A stretch of 64,000 nucleotides of DNA from Bizionia sp. M204 (GCF_023205095.1 NZ_CP046242.1:2407001-2471000); one strand, 5' to 3'; counted from the stretch's first letter, positions 33,671 to 42,421 are shown. Translations and numbers: made by a program. Notes: a model not told the origin generated them from the letters alone.

Positions 33671-34004
33671 TATAGGTTAACTTATCAATAGGAGCATGAA
33701 CTGCCGATTGCTTAATGGCTTCAATTTTACGCTCCATTAATGATTTATTTAAAAACAACTCACTAATGCCAATTGTTTCGTCCGTTTTAATTTTTCTAAA
33801 TTTAAAATAGGGATTGCCATATTTTGATTTTAAACGGGAAAATGCACGATCATTTTTCGAATTATGTTTTACAGTTTGAATTTTCTTAATGCAATTTGCT
33901 TTAGAAGAAAAGCCTGCACTTATAAAAACGATATGTTTGGAATCGGATTTTAATAAAAAGTGGTAAAGTCCTTTCTTATCTACAAATATTTTAAATAATG
34001 CCAT
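33663..34004 (-). CDS. YegP/DUF1508-like protein
   Basis: 113 residues without signal peptide. Two tandem half-units of the DUF1508 pattern are visible: FVDKKGLYHFLLKSDSKHIV, then ISAGFSSKANCIKKIQTVK, and again YFKFRKIKTDETIGISELF with SLMERKIEAIKQSA. The family is small and of unknown function (E. coli YegP). The match is by pattern only, so confidence is moderate. It ends within the phosphoesterase gene on the other strand. Confidence 0.65.
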   Translation of the reverse strand: MALFKIFVDKKGLYHFLLKSDSKHIVFISAGFSSKANCIKKIQTVKHNSKNDRAFSRLKSKYGNPYFKFRKIKTDETIGISELFLNKSLMERKIEAIKQSAVHAPIDKLTYTI

Positions 34005-34096
34005 AAATGACTTTTAAAGGATTAGTATTTCGGAAATAGAGAATACAAAAAATGTCAATAAGGCACAAACAATGATACAGAAAATTGGTGTTAAAT

Positions 34097-34429
34097 CTAT
34101 TCTTCTGGCGCTAATTCTACTTTTAACCCTTCCATTTCCGGTGTCATTTGGATTTGACAGCCTAAACGCGAATTATCTTTTACATTAAATGCTTCAGACA
34201 ACATGGCTTCTTCATCATCTTGCTTTTCCGGTAATGGTGTATCACTTAAAACATAACATTGACAACTAGCACACATAGCCATACCGCCACAAATACCTAT
34301 AGTTCCTTCTGGAGCTAACTCATAACTACGAACAACTTCCATGAGATTCATAGCCATGTCTGTAGGTGCTTCAATAGAATGAGAAACCCCATCACGGTCT
34401 ATAATTGTTATATTAATATCTTGTTCCAT
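34097..34429 (-). CDS. 2Fe-2S ferredoxin (adrenodoxin type)
   Basis: 110 residues. Cluster cysteines C47, C53, C56 and C91 follow the C-x5-C-x2-C-x34-C spacing of adrenodoxin-like ferredoxins; a fifth Cys (C58) lies beside them. It carries single electrons. It is encoded 38 nt after the ferredoxin-NADP reductase-like gene, so the two are probably a redox pair. The electron acceptor is unknown. Confidence 0.93.
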   Translation of the reverse strand: MEQDINITIIDRDGVSHSIEAPTDMAMNLMEVVRSYELAPEGTIGICGGMAMCASCQCYVLSDTPLPEKQDDEEAMLSEAFNVKDNSRLGCQIQMTPEMEGLKVELAPEE

Positions 34430-34467
34430 CTTAAGTATTTTTTTTTGACAATCTAAAGGAAGTAATA

Positions 34468-35529
34468 TTAATCGAAGGCTTTAACTACAGCCTTTGGCGC
34501 TTCTTTTCTACTACCATCAAAACCATCTACGCCAGCTACGGTTGTATACTTTAGCACATAGCGTTTTCCTGGATTTATAATTTTATAAGCTGATTGACAC
34601 ATGAGTGTTGCCTCATGGAAACCACATAAAATTAGTTTTAATTTACCTGGATATGTGTTAACATCTCCAATGGCAAAAATTCCGGGAATATTAGTTTGAT
34701 AATCCAAGCAATTATCTACTTTAATGGCATTTTTTTCAATTTCTAATCCCCAATCGGCAATAGGACCCAATTTAGGCGATAGCCCGAAAAGCGGAATAAA
34801 ATGGTCGCACTCGATTTCATATTCTGTTTCAATTTGGGTGGGTTGTGACACCACCACAGCTTGAAGTTTATTATGCCCAACCAGACCAATGACTTCAGCA
34901 GGTGTAATCAGATTTATTTTTCCTTGATTTTTTAGTTCTTGAACTTTTTCAACAGAATCCAAATGGCCACGGAATTCATTTCTACGGTGAATAAGGGTTA
35001 CCTCGCTTGCTATATTGCTTAAAAATATACTCCAGTCCAATGCCGAATCGCCACCTCCCGCAATTACCACTTTTTTATCACGATAAATTTCAGGATCTTT
35101 AATCATGTATTCCACACCTTTATCTTCAAAATGTGCCAGATTATCAATTAACGGTTTTCGTGGTTCAAAACTACCCAAACCACCAGCAATAGCAACAACA
35201 GGTGCTTGATGCTGTGTTCCTTTATTGGTCGTTACAATAAAACTGCCATCTTCTTGTTTTTCTATGGTTTCGGCTCGTTCACCCAGTGTAAATCCTGGTT
35301 CAAATTGCTTGCATTGCTCCAAGAGTTTAAGTGTTAAATCGCCAGCCAAAATTTCTGGGTAAGCGGGAATATCATAAATGGGTTTTTTAGGATATAGTTC
35401 GGTACATTGCCCACCTGCTTGTGGTAATGCATCAATAAGATGACATTTTAACTTTAATAATCCAGCTTCAAAAACGGTAAATAATCCGGTTGGCCCAGCG
35501 CCAATAATAAGTATATCTGTTTTGATCAT
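34468..35529 (-). CDS. ferredoxin--NADP(+) reductase-like flavoprotein
   Basis: 353 residues from ATG 35529 (MIKTDILIIGAGPTGLF); a TTG four codons upstream is a less likely start. Two Rossmann motifs, GAGPTG near the N-terminus for FAD and GGGDSALDWS in the middle for NAD(P)H, and PAYPEILAGDL identify the thioredoxin-reductase-like FNR type (YumC family), which lacks the CxxC of true thioredoxin reductases. It should reduce the ferredoxin encoded next to it. Confidence 0.92.
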   Translation of the reverse strand: MIKTDILIIGAGPTGLFTVFEAGLLKLKCHLIDALPQAGGQCTELYPKKPIYDIPAYPEILAGDLTLKLLEQCKQFEPGFTLGERAETIEKQEDGSFIVTTNKGTQHQAPVVAIAGGLGSFEPRKPLIDNLAHFEDKGVEYMIKDPEIYRDKKVVIAGGGDSALDWSIFLSNIASEVTLIHRRNEFRGHLDSVEKVQELKNQGKINLITPAEVIGLVGHNKLQAVVVSQPTQIETEYEIECDHFIPLFGLSPKLGPIADWGLEIEKNAIKVDNCLDYQTNIPGIFAIGDVNTYPGKLKLILCGFHEATLMCQSAYKIINPGKRYVLKYTTVAGVDGFDGSRKEAPKAVVKAFD

Positions 35530-35714
35530 AGTCTTACCCAATTCCCTGGGAAATTCTTTTTATTCAACTTTAATTTCGGATACAAATTTCTAATAAATAT
35601 ATGCTACATAGTATGATATTTATCAGGTTGCCTAACCGATTGCGTAATTTGTTTGCGCTTTTAAACGAGTGCGCGTAGTAAAAGCCTGACCAACTCCTAA
35701 ACGGCAGTAATCAT

Positions 35715-35957
35715 TTAAGCTTCAACATTTATAACCTCTTGTATTTGTGGTGCATACTTTTTAATTGTCATTTCTACACCTGACTTTAAGGTCATTTGGT
35801 TTACGCTACAACCTACACATGCACCTTGCAATTGCACCTTAACAAGTTTATCATCTTCAATAGATAACAACGAAATATCGCCTCCATCACTTTGTAAAAA
35901 TGGACGGATTTCATCCAGTGCCTTTTCAATGTTTAATCGTAGTTCTTCTGTGGTCAT
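35715..35957 (-). CDS. NifU-type Fe-S scaffold (Nfu domain)
   Basis: 80 residues: a single NifU C-terminal domain. RPFLQSDGGDISLLSIED and the cluster-binding CVGCS with C47 and C50 are present. It carries Fe-S clusters to target proteins. The gene starts 3 nt after the stop of the Mrp ATPase gene, so both are made together, which fits a shared role in cluster delivery. Confidence 0.95.
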   Translation of the reverse strand: MTTEELRLNIEKALDEIRPFLQSDGGDISLLSIEDDKLVKVQLQGACVGCSVNQMTLKSGVEMTIKKYAPQIQEVINVEA

Positions 35958-35960
35958 AAC

Positions 35961-37097
35961 CTATTTTTTAACGGCTGAACATCCAGCCATGGTGGTAATT
36001 TTAATTGCTTCAGTTGGTGGTAAATCATCATTACGCTTTACTACTTCTTCAACAACATTTTGGGTCAACTTTTCAAAAGCTTTTTCAAGTGGTGTTGCTG
36101 TTTGCATGGCTGCTGGACGACCTAAATCCCCTGCTTCACGGATACTTTGCACTAATGGAATTTCACCAAGAAAACGCACATTTAAATCCGAAGCTAAATT
36201 TTTAGCACCTTCTTGACCAAATATATAATATTTATTATTTGGTAATTCCTCTGGTGTGAAATAAGCCATATTTTCTATAATCCCTAAAACGGGTACATTA
36301 ATGCTTTCTTGTTGAAACATGGCGACACCTTTTTTAGCATCGGCGAGTGCCACATTTTGTGGTGTACTAACAACTACTGCTCCTGTAATAGGAAGCGATT
36401 GCATAATGCTTAAGTGAATATCTCCTGTTCCAGGTGGTAAATCAATTAACATGAAATCGAGTTCGCCCCAATGAGCATCAAAAATCATTTGATTTAATGC
36501 TTTTGCTGCCATAGGACCACGCCAAACAACCGCTTGATTTGGTTGTGTAAAAAAGCCAATGGATAAAATTTTAACACCGTAATTTTCAACGGGTTTCATT
36601 TTAGATTTTCCATCAATTGTGGTTGCTAAAGGTCTTTCATTTTCAACATCGAACATAATTGGCATGGATGGTCCGTAAATATCGGCATCCAAAACCCCAA
36701 CTTTAAAACCCATTTTAGATAAGGTTACGGCTAAATTTGCCGTAACAGTAGATTTTCCTACACCTCCTTTTCCGGAAGCTACAGCTATTATATTTTTAAT
36801 ACCAGGAATGGCTTTTCCTTTAATTTCATTTTTAGGTTTTGCAGCTGGCACATCTACCTTCACATTAATAGTGATTTTAGCTTTTTCATAAACATGCTCA
36901 TGAATAGCTTTTAGTATTTCAACTTCAGTTTTCTTTTTGGCTTGTAAGGTTGGATTGGTAATGGTAATATCTACAATAACCTCATCACCAAAGGTCATCA
37001 CATTTTTTACAGCACCACTTGCCACCATATTTTGCCCTTCGCCAGGAACTGTTATGGTTTCGAGTGCCTTTAATATATCTTGTTTTTCTAATTTCAT
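35961..37097 (-). CDS. Mrp/NBP35-type Fe-S carrier ATPase
   Basis: 378 residues from MKLEKQDILKALE; upstream in-frame codons have no family match. N-terminal MIP18-like domain (1-80), then deviant Walker A SGKGGVGKST at 108-117 and Walker B-like FMLIDLPPGTGDIHLS. The family transfers Fe-S clusters. The usual C-terminal CxxC that binds the cluster is absent: the matching segment reads NMAYFTPEELPNNKYY, and the only nearby Cys is in the C-terminal MAGCSAVKK. Precedes Nfu by 3 nt. Confidence 0.92.
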   Translation of the reverse strand: MKLEKQDILKALETITVPGEGQNMVASGAVKNVMTFGDEVIVDITITNPTLQAKKKTEVEILKAIHEHVYEKAKITINVKVDVPAAKPKNEIKGKAIPGIKNIIAVASGKGGVGKSTVTANLAVTLSKMGFKVGVLDADIYGPSMPIMFDVENERPLATTIDGKSKMKPVENYGVKILSIGFFTQPNQAVVWRGPMAAKALNQMIFDAHWGELDFMLIDLPPGTGDIHLSIMQSLPITGAVVVSTPQNVALADAKKGVAMFQQESINVPVLGIIENMAYFTPEELPNNKYYIFGQEGAKNLASDLNVRFLGEIPLVQSIREAGDLGRPAAMQTATPLEKAFEKLTQNVVEEVVKRNDDLPPTEAIKITTMAGCSAVKK

Positions 37098-37309
37098 AGC
37101 CATACTATTTTGTAAAGATAAAACAGCTATTGTTTGTGTTTGTAACAATAGTTGCTTAATAGTTTATTGAGAATAATTCTAAACTACAAATATACAGTGA
37201 ATTGTTTAGAATTTGAAATGCTTTAATTGAAATGATTGATGCTTGGATTTAGTTTGGTTATCGAGGTCTTTACATATATTTTTTACCTTCATTAAAAAGC
37301 AGGGAAAGC

Positions 37310-37639
37310 TTATAGCTCCCTCATAGGTTCCCAAAAAAGCCTATCAAAATCCTGAATTTGATTTTCAATCACCTTAACACCTTCATTTTCTAAAAGTTGT
37401 TGCATGAGGTTGGTACCATGAAAATGATGCTTACCAGTTAACAAACCTTTTCTATTTACTACGCGATGTGCCGGAACATCCTTGGTGTGCGAACCATTCA
37501 TAGCATAACCAACCATTCGTGCGCTGCGTGCTGCTTCCAAATATTTGGCAATAGCACCGTAACTAGTTACACGACCATAAGGAATTAGCCTTGCCACCTC
37601 ATAAACCTTCTCATAAAAATTAAGCGTTTCTAATTTCAT
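37310..37639 (-). CDS. alkyltransferase-like protein (MGMT fold, no active-site Cys)
   Basis: 109 residues with the MGMT DNA-binding domain: RLIPYGRVTSYGAIAKYLEA, the arginine finger R41 in ARMVGYAM, and the region normally PCHR reading PAHRVVNRKG (A57 replaces the alkyl-accepting Cys). Such ATL proteins bind O6-alkylguanine without repairing it and hand it to nucleotide excision repair. Last gene of trmB-lysE-atl; its ATG overlaps the lysE stop by 1 nt. Confidence 0.9.
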   Translation of the reverse strand: MKLETLNFYEKVYEVARLIPYGRVTSYGAIAKYLEAARSARMVGYAMNGSHTKDVPAHRVVNRKGLLTGKHHFHGTNLMQQLLENEGVKVIENQIQDFDRLFWEPMREL

Positions 37640-38268
37640 TATAAATCCTTTAAAATATTGAAGAGCGTTACAATTGCCACCAGTCCAGTAATAATACCAA
37701 TAAGATAATTCATGCTTTTTTGAGAGGCTATTTTCCGATCTTTAATTTTATCAAAAAAGATCATGTAAATATACAAAGCCACAAAAGCCCCAGAAGAGGC
37801 ACCTAACACATACGAAGCAATTCCAATGTTATGAAATTCTAATACTCCAAATGACGCTAAACTAATAGCTACATAAGCTTGGAATGGAATAGGAAAGACA
37901 TTTATAGACGACAAAAACATACCATGAAAAAATCGGCTTGTTTTACTCCGAACATCAACATCTTTTTTCTCTTTTTCAGTACTCTTGGCTATAAACAGAA
38001 AGTACACACTTATTATGGCGAAAATAATTAAAGCCACGATACGTAAAATTTCAATAACGTCTGGATGATTACTTAAATAGCGTGCAAAAACAGTTGCTAT
38101 TAGCGCCTGAAATATAATGATTAAACAAGCGCCTAAAGAGAACATAATCCCTCGAGTCAGGTTTTCTTTTAAGCTGATTTTAGCAGCTGTCATGTTCAAC
38201 AATCCTGGTGGCAATGTTGCCAAGAAAGTTGTCAGAAAACTAATAAAGAAAACAAGCGTTATATTCAC
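37639..38268 (-). CDS. LysE family exporter
   Basis: 209 residues with six hydrophobic segments. N-terminal FLTTFLATLPPGLLNMTAAKISLKEN is split here by position: LPPGLLNM near 19-26 and the following Lys-Glu pair match LysE/RhtB proteins. The family exports amino acids or related small molecules. It overlaps trmB and the ATL gene by one nucleotide on each side, so the three are one transcript. Confidence 0.85.
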   Translation of the reverse strand: MNITLVFFISFLTTFLATLPPGLLNMTAAKISLKENLTRGIMFSLGACLIIIFQALIATVFARYLSNHPDVIEILRIVALIIFAIISVYFLFIAKSTEKEKKDVDVRSKTSRFFHGMFLSSINVFPIPFQAYVAISLASFGVLEFHNIGIASYVLGASSGAFVALYIYMIFFDKIKDRKIASQKSMNYLIGIITGLVAIVTLFNILKDL

Positions 38269-38945
38269 TAACCTTTAATTTTAAACCGAATATACGTAAT
38301 TGGTTTGTTTTGTTCTAAATATTGATTTTCGTAAAAAGTTTGTATACTCGTTACTTCCTCGGGACTTCCTTCTTGTTTATAAACATTATGATTGGCGTAT
38401 AACACCTCATGACCTGCTCCATGCAGTAAACCTAATGTATAGCCATGCATAAATTCGCTATCGGTTTTTAAATTCATGACACCATCTGGTTTTAAAATGG
38501 TTTTATAACGTGCTAGAAATTCAGCATTCGTCATTCGGTGCTTGGTCCGTTTATATTTTATTTGTGGATCCGGAAACGTAATCCAAATTTCATCCACCTC
38601 GTGCGCGGCAAAAGCATGATCTATTAATTCAATCTGCGTACGCAAAAAACCAACATTAGGCATATTATTTTCAAGTGCTGTTTTAGCTCCTCGCCAAAAA
38701 CGTGCACCTTTTATATCCACACCAATAAAATTCTTATGGGGATATTTTTCTGCCATCGCCGTGGTATATTCACCTTTACCACAACCTAATTCTAAAACGA
38801 TAGGATGCTCATTTTTAAAAAAATCGCGATTCCAATGTCCTTTTAAGGCAAATTCTTTATTCACAAGCTCCTCACGTGTTGGTTGAACAACATTTTTAAA
38901 GGTCTCGTTTTCGTTAAAACGTCTTAATTTATTTTTACTACCCAA
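38268..38945 (-). CDS. trmB: tRNA (guanine-N7-)-methyltransferase
   Basis: 226 residues if started at TTG 38945, giving the family's usual N-terminus (M)GSKNKLRRFNENETF; an upstream ATG would add 33 residues of no known pattern and run past the start of the divergent glycosyltransferase gene. SAM motif LELGCGKGEYT and ITFPDPQIKYKRTKHRM are typical of TrmB, which makes m7G46 in tRNA. First gene of the trmB-lysE-atl run. Confidence 0.93.
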   Translation of the reverse strand: MGSKNKLRRFNENETFKNVVQPTREELVNKEFALKGHWNRDFFKNEHPIVLELGCGKGEYTTAMAEKYPHKNFIGVDIKGARFWRGAKTALENNMPNVGFLRTQIELIDHAFAAHEVDEIWITFPDPQIKYKRTKHRMTNAEFLARYKTILKPDGVMNLKTDSEFMHGYTLGLLHGAGHEVLYANHNVYKQEGSPEEVTSIQTFYENQYLEQNKPITYIRFKIKG

Positions 38946-39010
38946 TTTTATTGTATTGTTTAAAAAAGTTTTGACAAAATTACGTAAATATGTGGAAGTG
39001 CATATATGCT

Positions 39011-39018
39011 TACCTTTG
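39011..39018 (+). promoter_or_regulatory. -7 element (TACCTTTG) just before the glycosyltransferase start
   Basis: TACCTTTG ends 6 nt before the ATG at 39025. A start site 5-8 nt downstream of a -7 element would place transcription at or next to the start codon, suggesting a leaderless mRNA. Confidence 0.45.
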
Positions 39019-39024
39019 TTTTTC

Positions 39025-40086
39025 ATGGAAGAAAAAAAACACATTTTGGTTGCGCCTATAAATTGGGGACTTGGTCATGCTACTAGATGCATTCCAATTA
39101 TTAAGGCACTCCTTCAGCAAAATTTTATACCCATATTGGCTAGTGATGGTGCTGCATTGACTTTACTGAAGTATGAATTCCCTGAACTTACTTGTTTAGA
39201 GTTACCCGCTTACAATATTACCTATGCAAAAAATGGGAAAAACTTTAAATACAAACTACTTAAAGATTCTCCAAAAATTTTAAAAAATATAAAGGCAGAA
39301 AAATTAGCAACCGATAAAATTATTGCCGAATATCAAATTAAAGGCCTTATTTCAGATAATCGTTTTGGTGTGTATTCACGTGACATCCCTTCGGTATTTA
39401 TCACGCATCAACTGCGAGTTTTAAGCGGAAGCACCACATGGTTTAGTACTAAAATGCATAGTCATATTATAAATAAATTCACCCAATGTTGGGTTCCCGA
39501 CGTTGCTGAAAGCACTAATTTAAGCGGCAAACTAGGACATACTAAAAAGCCCAATTCTAAAGTAAAATATATAGGTCCATTAAGCCGATTTGTTAAAAAA
39601 AAGCTTCCAATAAAACACGACGTTCTTGTTATTCTTTCTGGCCCCGAGCCGCAACGTCAATATTTAGAAACAAAGCTCTTGCATGAATTTGCTACATTTA
39701 ATGGCCACGTAATTTTGGTAAAAGGCATTGTAGAAAGCGAAATACTAAAAAATGTTGTTGGTAATATCACGATTTACAATTATTTAACTAGTAGTTTGTT
39801 GGAAGATGCTATCAACCAAAGTCAATTAATTGTTTCAAGATCAGGTTACACAACCATCATGGATTTAGCAAAATTAGAGAAGAAAGCCTTCTTTATTCCC
39901 ACTCCAGGACAATTTGAGCAAAACTATTTAGCTGAACGGTTGCAAGAAACCAATTTGGCTCCCTATTGCAAACAGGATGAATTTACCATGGACAAACTGA
40001 AGTCTGTATGCGATTACAAAGGTTTGAGTGCTTATAATTATAAGATAGATTATACCGACTTATTTAGCCTTTTCCATACTGAATGA
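39025..40086 (+). CDS. glycosyltransferase, GT-B fold (MurG-like)
   Basis: 353 residues from ATG 39025 (MEEKKHILVAPINWGLGHAT); the frame is open for 23 codons upstream but would overlap the trmB leader. The N-terminal Gly-rich GLGHATR loop and C-terminal donor-binding SRSGYTTIMDLAKLEKKAFFIPTPG-type region (split: SRSGYTTIMDLA, then FIPTPGQFEQNYLAERL) match the MurG-like UDP-sugar transferases of Bacteroidota. Acceptor unknown. Its last 27 nt overlap the convergent histidine kinase gene. Confidence 0.85.
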   Translation: MEEKKHILVAPINWGLGHATRCIPIIKALLQQNFIPILASDGAALTLLKYEFPELTCLELPAYNITYAKNGKNFKYKLLKDSPKILKNIKAEKLATDKIIAEYQIKGLISDNRFGVYSRDIPSVFITHQLRVLSGSTTWFSTKMHSHIINKFTQCWVPDVAESTNLSGKLGHTKKPNSKVKYIGPLSRFVKKKLPIKHDVLVILSGPEPQRQYLETKLLHEFATFNGHVILVKGIVESEILKNVVGNITIYNYLTSSLLEDAINQSQLIVSRSGYTTIMDLAKLEKKAFFIPTPGQFEQNYLAERLQETNLAPYCKQDEFTMDKLKSVCDYKGLSAYNYKIDYTDLFSLFHTE

Positions 40087-41097
40087 AAACTCGCTACCCA
40101 CTTCCAATTCGCTTTCCATGTAAATGCGCTCGTTATGCGCTTCAATAATATGCTTTACAATGGATAAGCCTAAACCTGATCCACCTTCTTTTCGCGAACC
40201 ACTTTTATCAACGCGGAAAAAGCGTTCAAAAATTCGTGATAAATTCTCTTCGGTAATTCCTTCGCCATTATCAGTAACGCGAACAATGACTTTATTTTTA
40301 ATTAAGTTTTCAATGCCAATTTCTGTGGTGCCTTTTTCTCTTCCATATTTAATGGAGTTTACAACAAGGTTAGTAATAACTTGCTCAATCCGTTCCTTAT
40401 CTGCATAAACTAGAATTGCTTCCGGGTAAACTCTATCAAAAGTCAAAGTGATTTTCTTTTTGGCGGCTTTCATTTCAAGCAATTCGAAAACATTTTTAAT
40501 GAGTTCAACCACATCAAAAACTTCTTTCTTTAAACTTAAATCACCCACTTCTAATTTGGTAATCATATCCAAATCTTTCACAATATAAATAAGGCGTTCT
40601 ACACCTTTACTAGCCCGCTGTAAATAGCGTTTTCGAATACGTTTATCATCAATAGCACCATCTAATAAGGTTAAAATATAGCCCTGAACAGTGAATAATG
40701 GTGTTTTTAATTCATGAGATACGTTTCCTAAAAATTCTTTTCGGTATTCCTCACGAACTTTAAGCGTTTCAATTTCCAATTTCTTGTCTTTTGCATACTT
40801 ATCAATTTCCTTGGTAAGCGTTGCCATATCAGTAGTTATGGGTTGTTTGGTTAAAGAAGCTGATTCTAGAAGGGTTAAATCGTCGTATATTTTTTTTACA
40901 CGTCTATATATAAAGCGCTCTACGCGATATTGAATAATAACAAAGGAAACTGCTCCAAACAGTAAAACAAATGGTATAATTAGCCATGTAAATGCTTGAA
41001 GGGCAAACAAAAAAACACTCAAAAGGAGTGTTAACAATATGGTAATAAATAGCGATGTTTTAATCGCGAACTTATACGTTTTTTTTAGTTTTTGCAT
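40060..41097 (-). CDS. PhoR-like sensor histidine kinase
   Basis: 345 residues. Two membrane helices at about 12-34 and 37-57 with almost no periplasmic loop, then HisKA with phospho-acceptor H128 (FLGNVSHELKTPLF) and HATPase_c with DNGEGIT and GGSGLGLSIVKHII. There is no PAS or HAMP domain. It overlaps the response regulator gene by 1 nt. Likely senses envelope or phosphate-type signals, though that is analogy only. Confidence 0.94.
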   Translation of the reverse strand: MQKLKKTYKFAIKTSLFITILLTLLLSVFLFALQAFTWLIIPFVLLFGAVSFVIIQYRVERFIYRRVKKIYDDLTLLESASLTKQPITTDMATLTKEIDKYAKDKKLEIETLKVREEYRKEFLGNVSHELKTPLFTVQGYILTLLDGAIDDKRIRKRYLQRASKGVERLIYIVKDLDMITKLEVGDLSLKKEVFDVVELIKNVFELLEMKAAKKKITLTFDRVYPEAILVYADKERIEQVITNLVVNSIKYGREKGTTEIGIENLIKNKVIVRVTDNGEGITEENLSRIFERFFRVDKSGSRKEGGSGLGLSIVKHIIEAHNERIYMESELEVGSEFSFSMEKAK

Positions 41098-41780
41098 TAA
41101 TCCACAAACTTATAACCAACACCTTTAACGGTTTTAAATGAATCGTCTCCAATTTTTTCACGTAATTTTCTAATATGAACATCTATAGTACGACCACCAA
41201 CAACCACTTCATTTCCCCAGACTTTATCAAGGATATCTTCTCTTTTAAAAACTTTGCCTGGTTTTGATGCCAATAAAGATAATAATTCAAATTCTTTTCT
41301 AGGCAAAATTAGTTCCTCATCATTTAGAACAATTTTATACTCTTCCCTATTAATCACCAAATTACCAATTTCAACAATGGCTTCCGTTGGTGTATCTTCT
41401 TTGAAACGACGCAATAACGATTTCACTTTACTGATTAAAACTTTAGGTTTTATAGGTTTCGTAATATAATCATCAGCTCCTGCGTCAAATCCCGCAACTT
41501 GCGAATAATCTTCACCACGAGCAGTTAAAAAGGTTATAATAGTTTCTTTTAAATCGGGTTCTTTGCGCAGAAGCTCACAGGCTTCAATACCGTCCATTTC
41601 AGGCATCATAACATCCATTATAATCAGATGCGGCCTTACTTTTTTTGCAAGTTTTACGGCTTTCAATCCATTTTTTGCTGTAAAAATTTCATAGCCTTCA
41701 GAAGATAAATTATACCCAACTATTTCTAAAATATCTGGTTCGTCATCTACTAATAAAATTTTGATATTGCGTTTTTTCAT
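41097..41780 (-). CDS. OmpR/PhoB-family response regulator
   Basis: 227 residues. Receiver with acidic pocket D12/D13, phospho-acceptor D56 (LIIMDVMMPEMDG) and a lysine in YITKPIKP; C-terminal winged helix with RKEFELLSLLASKPGKVF and the recognition segment GGRTIDVHIRKLREKIG. It is the first gene of the pair with the PhoR-like kinase. A TATCTTTG element at 41811-41804 is the likely promoter. Confidence 0.96.
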   Translation of the reverse strand: MKKRNIKILLVDDEPDILEIVGYNLSSEGYEIFTAKNGLKAVKLAKKVRPHLIIMDVMMPEMDGIEACELLRKEPDLKETIITFLTARGEDYSQVAGFDAGADDYITKPIKPKVLISKVKSLLRRFKEDTPTEAIVEIGNLVINREEYKIVLNDEELILPRKEFELLSLLASKPGKVFKREDILDKVWGNEVVVGGRTIDVHIRKLREKIGDDSFKTVKGVGYKFVD

Positions 41781-41803
41781 AAAGCTCTAAACATTGACTC
41801 TTG

Positions 41804-41811
41804 CAAAGATA
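41804..41811 (-). promoter_or_regulatory. -7 element (TATCTTTG) of the PhoB/PhoR-like operon
   Basis: TATCTTTGC on the minus strand, 23 nt before the regulator ATG, is an exact TAnnTTTG match. Confidence 0.55.
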
Positions 41812-41910
41812 AAATTTATAAGCTGCTAAAAACCTCTAACAACTATAAATAACATTAAGGTAACCTTAAGCTTACAAGTTGATAATAATAACATGAGCTA
41901 GTTTTCATTT

Positions 41911-41940
41911 TTTGGCAAACTATTTGATATATTATTTTTG
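41911..41940 (+). promoter_or_regulatory. promoter of the mini T9SS protein gene
   Basis: TTTG at 41911-41914 and TATTTTTG at 41933-41940 are separated by 18 nt; the ATG follows 30 nt later. Confidence 0.65.
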
Positions 41941-41970
41941 TATCTTTACTAATGTCATGTATTGTTGCTT

Positions 41971-42303
41971 ATGAAAACGATTACCTATTTACTTTTTCTT
42001 TTTTTTATGCTTTTCAGCCGTATTGGCTTTGCACAATCATCAGATAAAAATGATATGATTCAGGAAGAAAACATGGAGAACTTATCCGTTTATCCAAATC
42101 CTGTTAGTCACGGTAAATTATATGTAGTTACTAAAAACAACTTAACAAAACAAGTTGAAATTTATAATGTTCTTGGTAAAAAAATTCTATCCGAAACACT
42201 TTCTGGCAAAGAATTAAACATCTCCAAAATAAAGCCAGGTATCTACATCATTAAGATTACGGAAAACAATATCAGCGCTACTAGAAAGCTGATTGTTAAA
42301 TAA
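41971..42303 (+). CDS. mini T9SS protein (signal peptide plus sorting domain only)
   Basis: 110 residues from ATG 41971; upstream TTG codons in frame are rejected. Signal peptide 1-22 (ends GFAQ), a short acidic stretch, and then a complete T9SS type A sorting domain (LSVYPNPVSHGKL, VEIYNVLGKKILSET, GIYIIKITEN, RKLIVK). Almost nothing remains as passenger. It lies 118 nt upstream of a large lamin-tail T9SS gene, in the same direction but with its own promoter. It could be a decoy, a peptide precursor, or a remnant. Confidence 0.88.
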   Translation: MKTITYLLFLFFMLFSRIGFAQSSDKNDMIQEENMENLSVYPNPVSHGKLYVVTKNNLTKQVEIYNVLGKKILSETLSGKELNISKIKPGIYIIKITENNISATRKLIVK

Positions 42304-42377
42304 ATATTACCTATATTATCTTAATGTAAAAAAGCAACTTATCTATTAATATTTTTAGATAAAAGGCTAATTCTACG

Positions 42378-42385
42378 TATATTTG
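42378..42385 (+). promoter_or_regulatory. -7 element (TATATTTG) of the lamin-tail protein gene
   Basis: TATATTTG matches TAnnTTTG and sits 36 nt before the ATG at 42422. Confidence 0.5.
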
Positions 42386-42421
42386 TTTTTTAATTCTTTT
42401 AAAACAATTAAACATTCAATT

